From assembly GCA_016933985.1 (NCBI GenBank), contig JAFGTU010000315.1, positions 1 through 21,622 of the forward strand: a DNA stretch of 21,622 nt, written 5' to 3'. Origin of the DNA: Sedimentisphaerales bacterium. Its GTDB lineage: Bacteria; Planctomycetota; Phycisphaerae; Sedimentisphaerales; Anaerobacaceae. Below the pieces are notes generated by a model. It did not search any database and was not told where the DNA came from. It was given only the letters and a program-made list of their open reading frames with translations. Below are positions 7,991 to 15,025 of the stretch, piece after piece. Every line of letters begins with the position of its first letter. Position 1 is the first letter of the stretch. The position numbers and the translations under genes are program-made.

Positions 7991-9385
7991 CTAATACGTT
8001 ATCAAATCATACATCGGCACCGATTGTGCAAACGGTATTCTAACATAAACGATTGCGTTCTTGCAATCGGGAATTTTCACATCGAAAGGCGCCCCGCCGG
8101 AAGGGTGTATTCGCACCAGCCTGTCTTCGGGAATGCCGAACCTGGCGATCTGGAAATCTTTCGGCAGCGTCGTCCAGATTCGCACGTCCGCCGCCGTCGT
8201 AGCAAAGGAATACACCGCCATGAAGATGGACGCCATGCTTCCGCCCGAACTGTCTTGATTCTGCATGGCGTACTGAGCCGCCGCCTTGAGTGTCGCCGAT
8301 ATGATCGCCCTGGTCAGAATACCCTTGAAATCCTTCTTGAACTCCGTTTGCACCACTCTATCCATATCGGCAACCGGAAGCGTCTGGTAATTGGCCTGGC
8401 CTGCCTTGATCCAAAGAGAATCAAACGCCTGCTCCCTGAACTCCAGCTTGGGCAGGGCAATGCCGACGTATTTCACTTCCTTTGTTACCAGGAACAAGGG
8501 AAGATCGAGCCGAATCTCTTTCTTGGTCGGCCCCAAACCGTTTTCAAATACGACCCATACCGTGTTCTCTAACGTCTGCTGACCGTCCAGGACCTTTTCT
8601 GTAACGGCCAAATCCTCGGCTACGTACCGATTATCCGGAACCATCCCGTAAGATTCCTTGAGCAGATCCACGGCCTTGGCATGGTCGCCGACGAGATTGA
8701 AATACACCCCGGCCATATACGTCGTGAACGGATTCACGAAGTCCGGGTACGCCTCGAATGCGCTTAGGTTCGGATACCTCTCGGCTATGATGGCATCGAC
8801 CTGCGGATTCTCGATGTTCTGTCTTACCTGGGCCCCGTCTTTGCCATGCTCCTGCTGTTGGATTTCCTCGTCGAGCTTGGCGATTTCTTTGGCGAACTTC
8901 TCTTTCGACCGCCTTTGCCTGTCAAGCGCCCGGTTGAATTCCACCCGCGCCAGGTCGTCTTTTTTCAGCGCCATAAAATTCAGGGCCTTGTACGTATTGA
9001 CCATGACCCCGTCATACTCTTCCCCCAGATAAAGCACGATATTCTCATTCACAACCGTCGAGCCGATGGTATCCAACGCCTTGTTATGGGTGTCGTACTT
9101 ATTGAGAAGCTCTTCCGATTTGTCGAAGTAGTTCACACTTGTCTCATGGTTCCGCCGTAGTCTCTCGACGGCCCCGAGCTGAAGCGTCCACAGCAGGTCC
9201 TCTCTCTTGGTCTTCTTGCCCACTCCGAGCTTGGATTGAGCAAACTCTACGGATTTGTCATAAGCGCCGGACGCGAAGAACCCGTCAAACTTCTTCAGGC
9301 TGCTCTTGGGCGCATTGCACCCGCCAAAGAACAACACAGCCAGCAGCACCGCGACTACGTTTCTAATCAATGAAGTATGCTTCAC
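7991..9385 (-). CDS. COG3014-type lipoprotein with TPR-like helical repeats
   Basis: The 464-residue product has a lipoprotein leader ending FFGGC (C23 from the chosen start). The N-terminal half is helical and TPR-like (YDKSVEFAQSKLG, YMAGVYFNLVGDHAKAVDLLKESY), with a charged coiled segment (RRSKEKFAKEIAKLDEEIQQQ). The C-terminal half is beta-rich and ends RIPFAQSVPMYDLITY. This matches the COG3014 family, which occurs beside YcfL and LpoB genes in other bacteria; its biochemical role is unknown. The frame extends to a TTG at 9412, but that codon lies in the T-run of a terminator hairpin, so the GTG at 9385, directly before the leader, is preferred. Its ribosome-binding site (AGAGAA) is weak. 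Confidence 0.78.
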   Translation of the reverse strand: MKHTSLIRNVVAVLLAVLFFGGCNAPKSSLKKFDGFFASGAYDKSVEFAQSKLGVGKKTKREDLLWTLQLGAVERLRRNHETSVNYFDKSEELLNKYDTHNKALDTIGSTVVNENIVLYLGEEYDGVMVNTYKALNFMALKKDDLARVEFNRALDRQRRSKEKFAKEIAKLDEEIQQQEHGKDGAQVRQNIENPQVDAIIAERYPNLSAFEAYPDFVNPFTTYMAGVYFNLVGDHAKAVDLLKESYGMVPDNRYVAEDLAVTEKVLDGQQTLENTVWVVFENGLGPTKKEIRLDLPLFLVTKEVKYVGIALPKLEFREQAFDSLWIKAGQANYQTLPVADMDRVVQTEFKKDFKGILTRAIISATLKAAAQYAMQNQDSSGGSMASIFMAVYSFATTAADVRIWTTLPKDFQIARFGIPEDRLVRIHPSGGAPFDVKIPDCKNAIVYVRIPFAQSVPMYDLITY

Positions 9386-9403
9386 GAGGTTCTCTGATTC
9401 CGC

Positions 9404-9441
9404 AAAAAACAAAGGCTAAGGGTGTTCACACCCTTAGCCTT
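9404..9441 (-). terminator. Strong hairpin terminator between glycine-zipper gene and lipoprotein operon
   Basis: On the minus strand a perfect stem of at least 13 base pairs (AAGGCTAAGGGTG with CACCCTTAGCCTT, tetraloop TGAA) is followed directly by TGTTTTTTG. It lies about 75 bases after the glycine-zipper stop and only about 20 bases before the GTG of the COG3014-type gene. The hairpin also has a short T-run on the other strand, but no plus-strand gene ends there. Confidence 0.85.
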
Positions 9442-9514
9442 GACTCTTTTCGATGGCCCAAGACTGCTCCAGCCGGTTCGATTTGTCCAAGCGCAGCAAT
9501 TACCGCGCCCTTAA

Positions 9515-9937
9515 TCAAAAGGCGTAAAGAGGCCTGAGCTCTTCGTCCGTCGGCAAATGGTCGTAATACTCTCCGCGCGGGCCGACGTACCCTACACCCT
9601 GCTTGCGGAGCAGCACCTGGCTCTTGGAGCCGTTGCTGTTTGTAACGTTGACCGTAACGTTGCTCATCTCCGACCGCAACTGGTTTATCTCCGCTTGGGT
9701 CTTGGCCTCGGTCTTCTTCTTGTCCATCTCGTTGCCGACTATATACCCGGCCCCTGCGCCTACGCCGGCACCGATCAGCGTCGATTTAGTATCGCCTCCT
9801 ATCAACTGGCCGGCGAGGGCCCCGCCCAAGACGCCGACGCCTGCGCCGGTCTGCGCATCGTTCTGACAACCTGCCGCGAATATCAGACCGAAACTCACTA
9901 TCGCTGCTATTGAAACTGTTACCGACTGCTTACTCAT
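9515..9937 (-). CDS. Glycine-zipper lipoprotein
   Basis: The 140-residue product has a lipoprotein leader with lipobox FAAGC (C24). Residues about 31-72 form two glycine-zipper hairpins (GAGVGVLGGALAGQLIGG and LIGAGVGAGAGYIVGNEMD), the kind of small-residue helix pair that packs in membranes, as in the outer-membrane SlyB/YMGG families. A lysine-rich stretch, a short beta region (SNVTVNVTNSNGSKSQVLL) and the tail DHLPTDEELRPLYAF follow. It is probably an outer-membrane envelope-stability protein; the precise role is unknown. AAGGAGAC sits 7 bases before the ATG. A near-consensus promoter lies upstream, and a strong terminator downstream makes it at least partly monocistronic. Confidence 0.82.
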   Translation of the reverse strand: MSKQSVTVSIAAIVSFGLIFAAGCQNDAQTGAGVGVLGGALAGQLIGGDTKSTLIGAGVGAGAGYIVGNEMDKKKTEAKTQAEINQLRSEMSNVTVNVTNSNGSKSQVLLRKQGVGYVGPRGEYYDHLPTDEELRPLYAF

Positions 9938-10015
9938 TTTGTGTCTCCTTCTTTCTACTTATAGCCTACACAAAGTATGTACTCAAAAATGCCACTATGC
10001 CAAATATGCAAATCA

Positions 10016-10045
10016 ATTATATAACTGTCTTGACGCAAAAGTCAA
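10016..10045 (-). promoter_or_regulatory. Near-consensus sigma70 promoter for the glycine-zipper gene
   Basis: TTGACT (10040-10045) and a perfect TATAAT (10016-10021) are separated by 18 bases on the minus strand, predicting a leader of about 70 bases. The -35 is embedded in an inverted repeat, TTGACttttgcGTCAA, which could be an operator. The rest of the gap 9938-10201 shows no gene. Confidence 0.65.
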
Positions 10046-10201
10046 CGCAAATTTCTCCTGTGCCTGCGCGAAAATACTCGACTATTGACGCTATTATCGG
10101 CTGAGCCGTCTCTTAACTTGACAAGGTCTTCGTCGGGAAAGACGCTCCACAGCTTGAGAGTATTGCAGTTTTCAGACTATCAAGCAGCGAATGAGCAGCG
10201 A

Positions 10202-11257
10202 TTACCGCTCCTCTGCCGCCGATAAGCCCGCCTGCCCGACCGCCGAGATAAAAGCCTTGATGTTCTCGCTCGAAACGCCGTCCGGCATACCGCCGCCGCA
10301 AGACATAATAATCCGCCTCTTGTCGATTAGGCCCTCGGTCGCCGCCCGAACACACTCACGAATCGCCCCGGGCGTCCCCGCCGCAAGCACCTCAAGGGTA
10401 GGTATATTGCCCAGCAACGTTACCGCCCCCTTCGTCAGCGCCTTCATTTCACGCAAACTGTGGTTGAAGCTGAAATTGAACAGGTTCACCCCTATCCGTT
10501 CGAGATAAGGCGCGCAAACCACACCGCCGGCGTCGTTGTGAAAGAACCGAACGGCAACGTCCGCCGATTGGAAGATCCGCTCAAGATAAGGCAGCGCAAT
10601 AGCCTTGAAATCCTCTTCTCCGAGAAAACCGACAATGTCGTCGAGAATCAGCACCCCGTCAACGGACGGGAACGTCTCCGCCTGCAGTTTCACCCAATCG
10701 ACCAGGAAATCCGTCACAGTCGCCAAAAGTCTGTGGATGGGCTCCGGATCCATCCGAATCGCCGTGAGAAAGTCGGTGCTGTTCATCAGAAAGCACGCTA
10801 TGTTCAAGGGCCCGCGAGCCACCGCGAATTTGATGGCGTGCCCGGCCTGCTCGATTTGGCCGGCATAGTGCTTGAGACGATTGAGAACAAAGGGCGCCAA
10901 CCCGTCTGTCCGCGGGTTCGGCTTCGTCAAATTGTCGATGTCGGAGATATCGGCAATAACCTCCCCGGCAAAGGGCATCCCATTCTCCTGCCATGTGCAC
11001 TTCGCCCCGAACGCCGACGGCTCCGTGCACATCCCGAACTCCGACCAGAACCCCGGCAGAAAAATCACCTCAGGAAACTCCCGAACGGCCTTGAGATTGG
11101 CCTCGAACCACATCCGCTCGCTCGAGAAGTAATCCAACGTCGATATCCCGGCCCACCCCGCAAGCCACGGGCTGTCGATAATAAAGCCAACCGGCATCGG
11201 CTCGACCAATTCGCCGTTGATAACGGCCAACAGCTTGTCCCACTGCTCAGGCGTCAT
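10202..11257 (-). CDS. Uroporphyrinogen decarboxylase (URO-D) family protein 1, methyltransferase-like
   Basis: The 351-residue product has the URO-D/MtaA-like fold, a family with haem-pathway decarboxylases and methylcobamide-dependent methyltransferases. The barrel core is recognisable: ARGPLNIACFLM, SVDGVLILDDIVGFLGEEDF, VRFFHNDAGG (H240, D242), FNFSFNHSLREMKALTKGAVTLLGNIP, and IIMSCGGGMPDGVSSENIKAF (C320). MtaA-type enzymes bind zinc with HxC plus a distant Cys; here the second ligand position is Asp, giving H-x-D plus C320. A haem role is unlikely because the N-terminal substrate signature of HemE is absent. The ATG overlaps the NRAMP-like stop by four bases (ATGA). Substrate and partner are unknown. 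Confidence 0.75.
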   Translation of the reverse strand: MTPEQWDKLLAVINGELVEPMPVGFIIDSPWLAGWAGISTLDYFSSERMWFEANLKAVREFPEVIFLPGFWSEFGMCTEPSAFGAKCTWQENGMPFAGEVIADISDIDNLTKPNPRTDGLAPFVLNRLKHYAGQIEQAGHAIKFAVARGPLNIACFLMNSTDFLTAIRMDPEPIHRLLATVTDFLVDWVKLQAETFPSVDGVLILDDIVGFLGEEDFKAIALPYLERIFQSADVAVRFFHNDAGGVVCAPYLERIGVNLFNFSFNHSLREMKALTKGAVTLLGNIPTLEVLAAGTPGAIRECVRAATEGLIDKRRIIMSCGGGMPDGVSSENIKAFISAVGQAGLSAAEER

Positions 11258-12999
11258 GCTGTTGCGGCAGCTCTCTTACCCTTGCGGACGAAATGCACAA
11301 CCAGAATAAGCCCGATGAAAGCGACTATCACCGCAATCCCCCACCAGCGCAGTCTCGACCACAGACTCCAAAAGCTGATGAACGTCGCCACTGCCGTGCC
11401 CAGAGTCATCAGAACATTCCAAAAAATCCGCCGGCCACCGCGCGGCATGCTCTCGCCAAGGATGCGCTTCTGGTTCATAAGAATAAAGAAAGTAACGTAT
11501 GCTATAGGCAGAAGTATGGTGCAGAACGCCGACGTCGGTATGGCCAGCCATGGCGCAGGCTGCTTCCACAGAATAGCCCCCAACGCCCCCACCGAAACCA
11601 TCAAAATCCCGATCCGCTGCGTCCACCCCCCCAGCGGCTTCTTGAGCAGCTCACACAGGCACAACCCGTTGATCGTCATCAGCACCGTCGCGGCGCTGAT
11701 CCCCAGCCCCATCACGCCCAGACCGAACAGATACTGCGCAACCACCGGCCCCGTCAAAGGCTCCAGCGTCTTCGCAAGGTTGAAATTGTCGCGCTTGACG
11801 AGCATCGCCGCCATCCTTCTGTCGGCGTAAGGCAGAGCGCCCGTCTTCTGCTCAAGCTCCTCAGCCGACAGGCCGGCCGCCGCCTCTTGCCCTATTTCAA
11901 AGGCAAGGCGCTCTTTAAGCAGCGCCTTGTACGGCCCGACAAGATTCTTCGCAGGCTCAACGCTGACTGCCCCGCCCTGCTCATCCGGCACAAAGCCAGG
12001 CGCTGGAACCGTGTAGAAACGCGACGCCGAAGCCATTACCACAAAGCCCGTCGCCAGAACAAACGGTATGAACAGGCCCGTTGAGAGGTCGAAGATCGCC
12101 AGGCCCCGGAAATCCTTGTCCCATCCTTTGCGAAGCATCGAATACGGCAGAAGGAACGTCATATTGACCCCGACCGTCGCTGCCATCGCGCTTACCATTA
12201 CATCGCGCTGCTGGCCGACGATCAGCCTCGTCCAGAACTGCCGACAGTCATCGGCAACGGCCTGAAGATACGGCGTAAAACCTTCCGCAGGCCTGAAAAG
12301 GAACCGAGGGTCGGGTACTAAACCACGCAGGGCCTGGCCCCAGTCCACAACTCCCTTGAAACTCAGCCTAACCACTACCCCAAAGAAACACACCACGATA
12401 AGGCTGACAAGGACCTTTATGATAACCTCGAAGATCTTCACGCCGCGCGCCCCGGCAACGTAAAACATCGTCACGGCGATGCACACGCCAAGAAGAAACC
12501 CAACAACCAAGATTCTGCCCCAGGGGTCCGGAATTACATCAGGCCCGACCAGACCCGGCAGGAGGTTTTGCTGAATTGCGCGGGTCCCGAGCGTGAACTG
12601 CGGCATAGACCACACCAGGTTCGCCGCCATCGACGCCAACAGCCAGCTCCATCCCAGAACCGGGCTGACATGCTCGTTGATAGCATCAAGAGGACGCTGT
12701 CTCGTCGAAAGAGTCACATAACCGATCGCGCTAAGCATTACGATACCCAGCATCATGCCGAGAGGCTGAAGCCACAAAAACGTAAAGCCGGATAGTATGC
12801 CCAAGTAGAGGCTCGACGAGAACGACACGCCGCCGATCGTTATGCCGCTTTGCAGCCAGCCGGGTCCCGACAATCTCAGGAACGCTAGGGCAAGCGCCCC
12901 ACGGCCCTTCCGCCTCGCGGTATTTATCAGCTCGCGGTCGTTTTCAATCCGGGGGTTGACCTGCATCGCCTCCTGCTCAGTTCCGTCCTTCTTAGCCAT
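11254..12999 (-). CDS. NRAMP-like membrane transporter, divergent
   Basis: The 581-residue polytopic protein has about 11-12 membrane helices and resembles the NRAMP (Mn/Fe transporter) superfamily by the LSGPGWLQSGITIGG start of helix 1 (about 43-57) and overall helix pattern. In true NRAMPs helix 1 carries DPGN and helix 6 MPH for metal binding; here these sites read TIGG and AATVGVNMTFLLPYS (about 273-287), so classical Mn/Fe transport is doubtful. It is longer than usual because of a hydrophilic N-terminus and an insert of about 85 residues near 327-412. CAGGAG lies 9 bases before the ATG. It overlaps the URO-D-like gene 1 by 4 bases, suggesting a joint role, perhaps uptake of that protein's substrate. 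Confidence 0.72.
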   Translation of the reverse strand: MAKKDGTEQEAMQVNPRIENDRELINTARRKGRGALALAFLRLSGPGWLQSGITIGGVSFSSSLYLGILSGFTFLWLQPLGMMLGIVMLSAIGYVTLSTRQRPLDAINEHVSPVLGWSWLLASMAANLVWSMPQFTLGTRAIQQNLLPGLVGPDVIPDPWGRILVVGFLLGVCIAVTMFYVAGARGVKIFEVIIKVLVSLIVVCFFGVVVRLSFKGVVDWGQALRGLVPDPRFLFRPAEGFTPYLQAVADDCRQFWTRLIVGQQRDVMVSAMAATVGVNMTFLLPYSMLRKGWDKDFRGLAIFDLSTGLFIPFVLATGFVVMASASRFYTVPAPGFVPDEQGGAVSVEPAKNLVGPYKALLKERLAFEIGQEAAAGLSAEELEQKTGALPYADRRMAAMLVKRDNFNLAKTLEPLTGPVVAQYLFGLGVMGLGISAATVLMTINGLCLCELLKKPLGGWTQRIGILMVSVGALGAILWKQPAPWLAIPTSAFCTILLPIAYVTFFILMNQKRILGESMPRGGRRIFWNVLMTLGTAVATFISFWSLWSRLRWWGIAVIVAFIGLILVVHFVRKGKRAAATA

Positions 13000-13041
13000 G
13001 TCTAAGTCTCCTGATTAGCCCTTTGGAAACAATCTCAAATC

Positions 13042-13132
13042 TGTCACCCTGAGCGAAGCGAAGGGTCTGGCAACGGAGAATATGAGATTCTCCGCTGCGC
13101 TCTCTTATGGAGTCCTCGTGGACAGAATGACA
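13042..13132. repeat. Short dispersed-type repeat with inverted ends between operon halves
   Basis: The 155-base gap 13000-13154 holds TGTCACCCTGAGCGAAGCGA at one end and GAATGACA at the other, giving imperfect inverted ends, plus an internal hairpin GGAGAAT (13075-13081) with ATTCTCC (13087-13093). Short elements with CTGAGCGAAGCGAAGG next to TGTCA ends recur between genes in many bacterial genomes; I infer a non-coding mobile or REP-like unit. Confidence 0.5.
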
Positions 13133-13154
13133 TCTGCACTTTTGAGACAGTGTT

Positions 13155-14135
13155 TTATAGGACATTCTTGGATAAAATGTACTCCTTGGTTTTCAATACC
13201 ATTTTCGGGTCCGTCTCGAACGGCAGACAGCCCGTGCCTACGATAATTTGGTCCCTATTCTGGCCCAGCCGGAGGACCCTGTCAACTTCGTTCTTCACGG
13301 CATGGAAGTTTTTTGCCGTCATCGGCCCCGGATCCATATTGATCCGGACCGTCACCTGCGGATGCGATTCCATCCGCTCCATAAAGGCCCTCTGGTCCGT
13401 CGCAACCGGGCAGCAGACATATCCCGTCCCGGTCTGGAGGATGTAATCGAGAATCGGCAGAGTATCGCCGCCCATTATGCACGGAACCGCATGCCCGACG
13501 ATGGCCGAGGTCTTATCCATAATCTCTTTGAGACTGCTCAGCTCGATGTCTCTGAAGTTGTCGGGCGACAGTAACGGCGGTGCCGCTGCCGACTCGAAAA
13601 AGGCGATATCAAAACCCTGCGCGACAATCTCTCTGCAGAACTCCACCTGTCCCGCCACCAAGCCCCTAAGCGCCTCGGCCACCGAGCCGGGATCTGTCTG
13701 AATCTCGCACAGGATATTCTCGAATCCCATCAGATTCGTAGCCAGCGAGAAGGGCCCGCTCAAAGGTGCCCGCACATCCGCGCCGGGGCACTGTTCGCGG
13801 ATACGCTTAGCCGCCTCGATGACCATCGGAATCCGCCCCGCCATCTTCGGGTCGAACGGCTCTAAGTCAATCAGCTCCTTTGCAGAAGAATAAGGATGTC
13901 TGGAAATGGCCGGAATACCATCGCCGCTCGGCTTGGTCACCTCGGCGCCGTAAGCCTCGGCCTCCAGATTGTATATATCGATCCCGACCACGATGGGCCG
14001 CTGCGCGTAAAGCTTAAACGCCGCGATGTGAGCCTTGGCTAAAAGCTCCGCATCCCGCGAGACCTCCCACGGACTCGCCCCGATTACTCGCGCAGCGTGC
14101 TCGTAAATCGAAGGTGCGAACTGAATGTCCTTCAC
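13155..14135 (-). CDS. Uroporphyrinogen decarboxylase (URO-D) family protein 2, methyltransferase-like
   Basis: The 326-residue product belongs to the URO-D/MtaA-like family: VRAPLSGPFSLATNLMGFEN, DIAFFESAAAPPLLSPDNFRD, and the C-terminal IIVGTGCLPFETDPKMV, which matches the GxGCxxPxxTPxEN signature with C303 as a possible zinc ligand. The usual HxC motif on the central strand reads VPCIMGGDT here, leaving C219 but no histidine at that spot (H215 is nearby). It shares little with the other URO-D-like gene, so they are not a recent duplicate. Its ATG overlaps the stop of the dehydrogenase gene by four bases, with GGGGGAG upstream inside that gene. A methyl-transfer role is inferred from family only. 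Confidence 0.78.
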   Translation of the reverse strand: MKDIQFAPSIYEHAARVIGASPWEVSRDAELLAKAHIAAFKLYAQRPIVVGIDIYNLEAEAYGAEVTKPSGDGIPAISRHPYSSAKELIDLEPFDPKMAGRIPMVIEAAKRIREQCPGADVRAPLSGPFSLATNLMGFENILCEIQTDPGSVAEALRGLVAGQVEFCREIVAQGFDIAFFESAAAPPLLSPDNFRDIELSSLKEIMDKTSAIVGHAVPCIMGGDTLPILDYILQTGTGYVCCPVATDQRAFMERMESHPQVTVRINMDPGPMTAKNFHAVKNEVDRVLRLGQNRDQIIVGTGCLPFETDPKMVLKTKEYILSKNVL

Positions 14136-15010
14136 TTGCTCCCCCTGCGCTCAAGCTCACGAATAACCGCCGAGTTATCTAAGTCCCCGTCACCCGCTTC
14201 CATTGCCTTTTGCAGCACGTCCAGATGCACCTTCGATAGAGGCAGGTCCTGGCCGAGCTGCGCGGCGCATTTGAGCATGATCGAAACGTCTTTGCAATGC
14301 TGCCGCAATCTCGCCTCCGGCTCGAAATCGCCTTTCAGCATCCTGTCGCCCTTGACGTCCATCGCAGCCGAGTATGCGGGCGTTACTTTCAGCAATTCGA
14401 GAAAAGCTTGCGGCTCAAGGCCCAGCTTCTTCGCAAACGCAAGCCCCTCAGCCAGCGCCAGCCGATTCAATCCAAGTATCAAATTGCTCGCAAGTTTGGC
14501 CCTGGACCCGCTGCCGGATTCGCCTAAGTAGAACACTTTGCCGCTCAATGCCTCGAATATATCGCTGCACGCCTCAAACGCCGATCCCTCGCCGCCAATC
14601 ATAAAAACAACGTCTCTGTTCATAAGTTGCTGGCTCGAACCGGAGAACGGCGCATCGAGTAATTTGACTCCGCGTCCGGCCAGTCGCTTAGCCAGAGCGG
14701 ATGTCTGCTCCGGGTCGCCCGTTGTCGTATCGATTACATAATTCGGCGGTGTCGCAGCCTCCAGAATTCCCCCGGCTCCTTCGACGACCTGAACAACGAC
14801 GCTTGTATCCGGCAGTGACAAGATCACCCGCCCAGCTTGCTCGCCGACCTCCGCAGCGCTGGACGCAATCGTGACAGCATCCTTTGACAGATCTTCGCGC
14901 CTGCCCGGATCGACATCGAAACCTGTAACGTCGTAGCCCTCCGCCACAAGCCGCCGGGCTATCGCCGTCCCTGCAAGTCCGAGCCCGACAAGTCCGACTG
15001 TTTCACTCAT
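14132..15010 (-). CDS. NAD(P)-dependent 3-hydroxyisobutyrate-dehydrogenase-family oxidoreductase
   Basis: The 292-residue product is a beta-hydroxyacid dehydrogenase. The Rossmann fold starts at once with GLVGLGLAGTAIARRL (GxGxxG at 9-14), followed by the cofactor-choice loop FDVDPGRRE (D32 suggests NAD). SLPDTSVVVQVV, DTTTGDPEQT and the substrate-binding LLDAPFSGSSQQL (118-130) follow. The catalytic lysine K172 is in GSGSRAKLASNL with N176, and K240 in CKDVSIML. All key residues are present and length is normal, so it should be active on a 2- or 3-hydroxy acid, or as a tartronate semialdehyde reductase-like enzyme. It lies 15 bases after the symporter gene and overlaps URO-D-like gene 2. Confidence 0.88.
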   Translation of the reverse strand: MSETVGLVGLGLAGTAIARRLVAEGYDVTGFDVDPGRREDLSKDAVTIASSAAEVGEQAGRVILSLPDTSVVVQVVEGAGGILEAATPPNYVIDTTTGDPEQTSALAKRLAGRGVKLLDAPFSGSSQQLMNRDVVFMIGGEGSAFEACSDIFEALSGKVFYLGESGSGSRAKLASNLILGLNRLALAEGLAFAKKLGLEPQAFLELLKVTPAYSAAMDVKGDRMLKGDFEPEARLRQHCKDVSIMLKCAAQLGQDLPLSKVHLDVLQKAMEAGDGDLDNSAVIRELERRGSK

Positions 15011-15025
15011 CTTATCGCCCTTCTG

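Noticed and set aside
9385..9412. TTG at 9412 as the start of the COG3014-type lipoprotein
   Set aside because: It lies within the T-run of the terminator, has no ribosome-binding site, and would put ten polar residues before the lipoprotein leader.
10046..10201. Terminator for the URO-D-like gene 1
   Set aside because: No stem with a T-run was found after the minus-strand stop at 10202-10204; transcription may end by another mechanism or run on into the next gene.
10460..11830. 456-codon open frame on the plus strand
   Set aside because: It lies antisense to the URO-D-like and NRAMP-like genes, has no ribosome-binding site or recognisable domain, and is rich in Arg/Pro/His as expected for a shadow of GC-rich genes.
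11293..12084. 263-codon open frame on the plus strand
   Set aside because: It is antisense to the NRAMP-like gene with the same shadow composition and no start signal.
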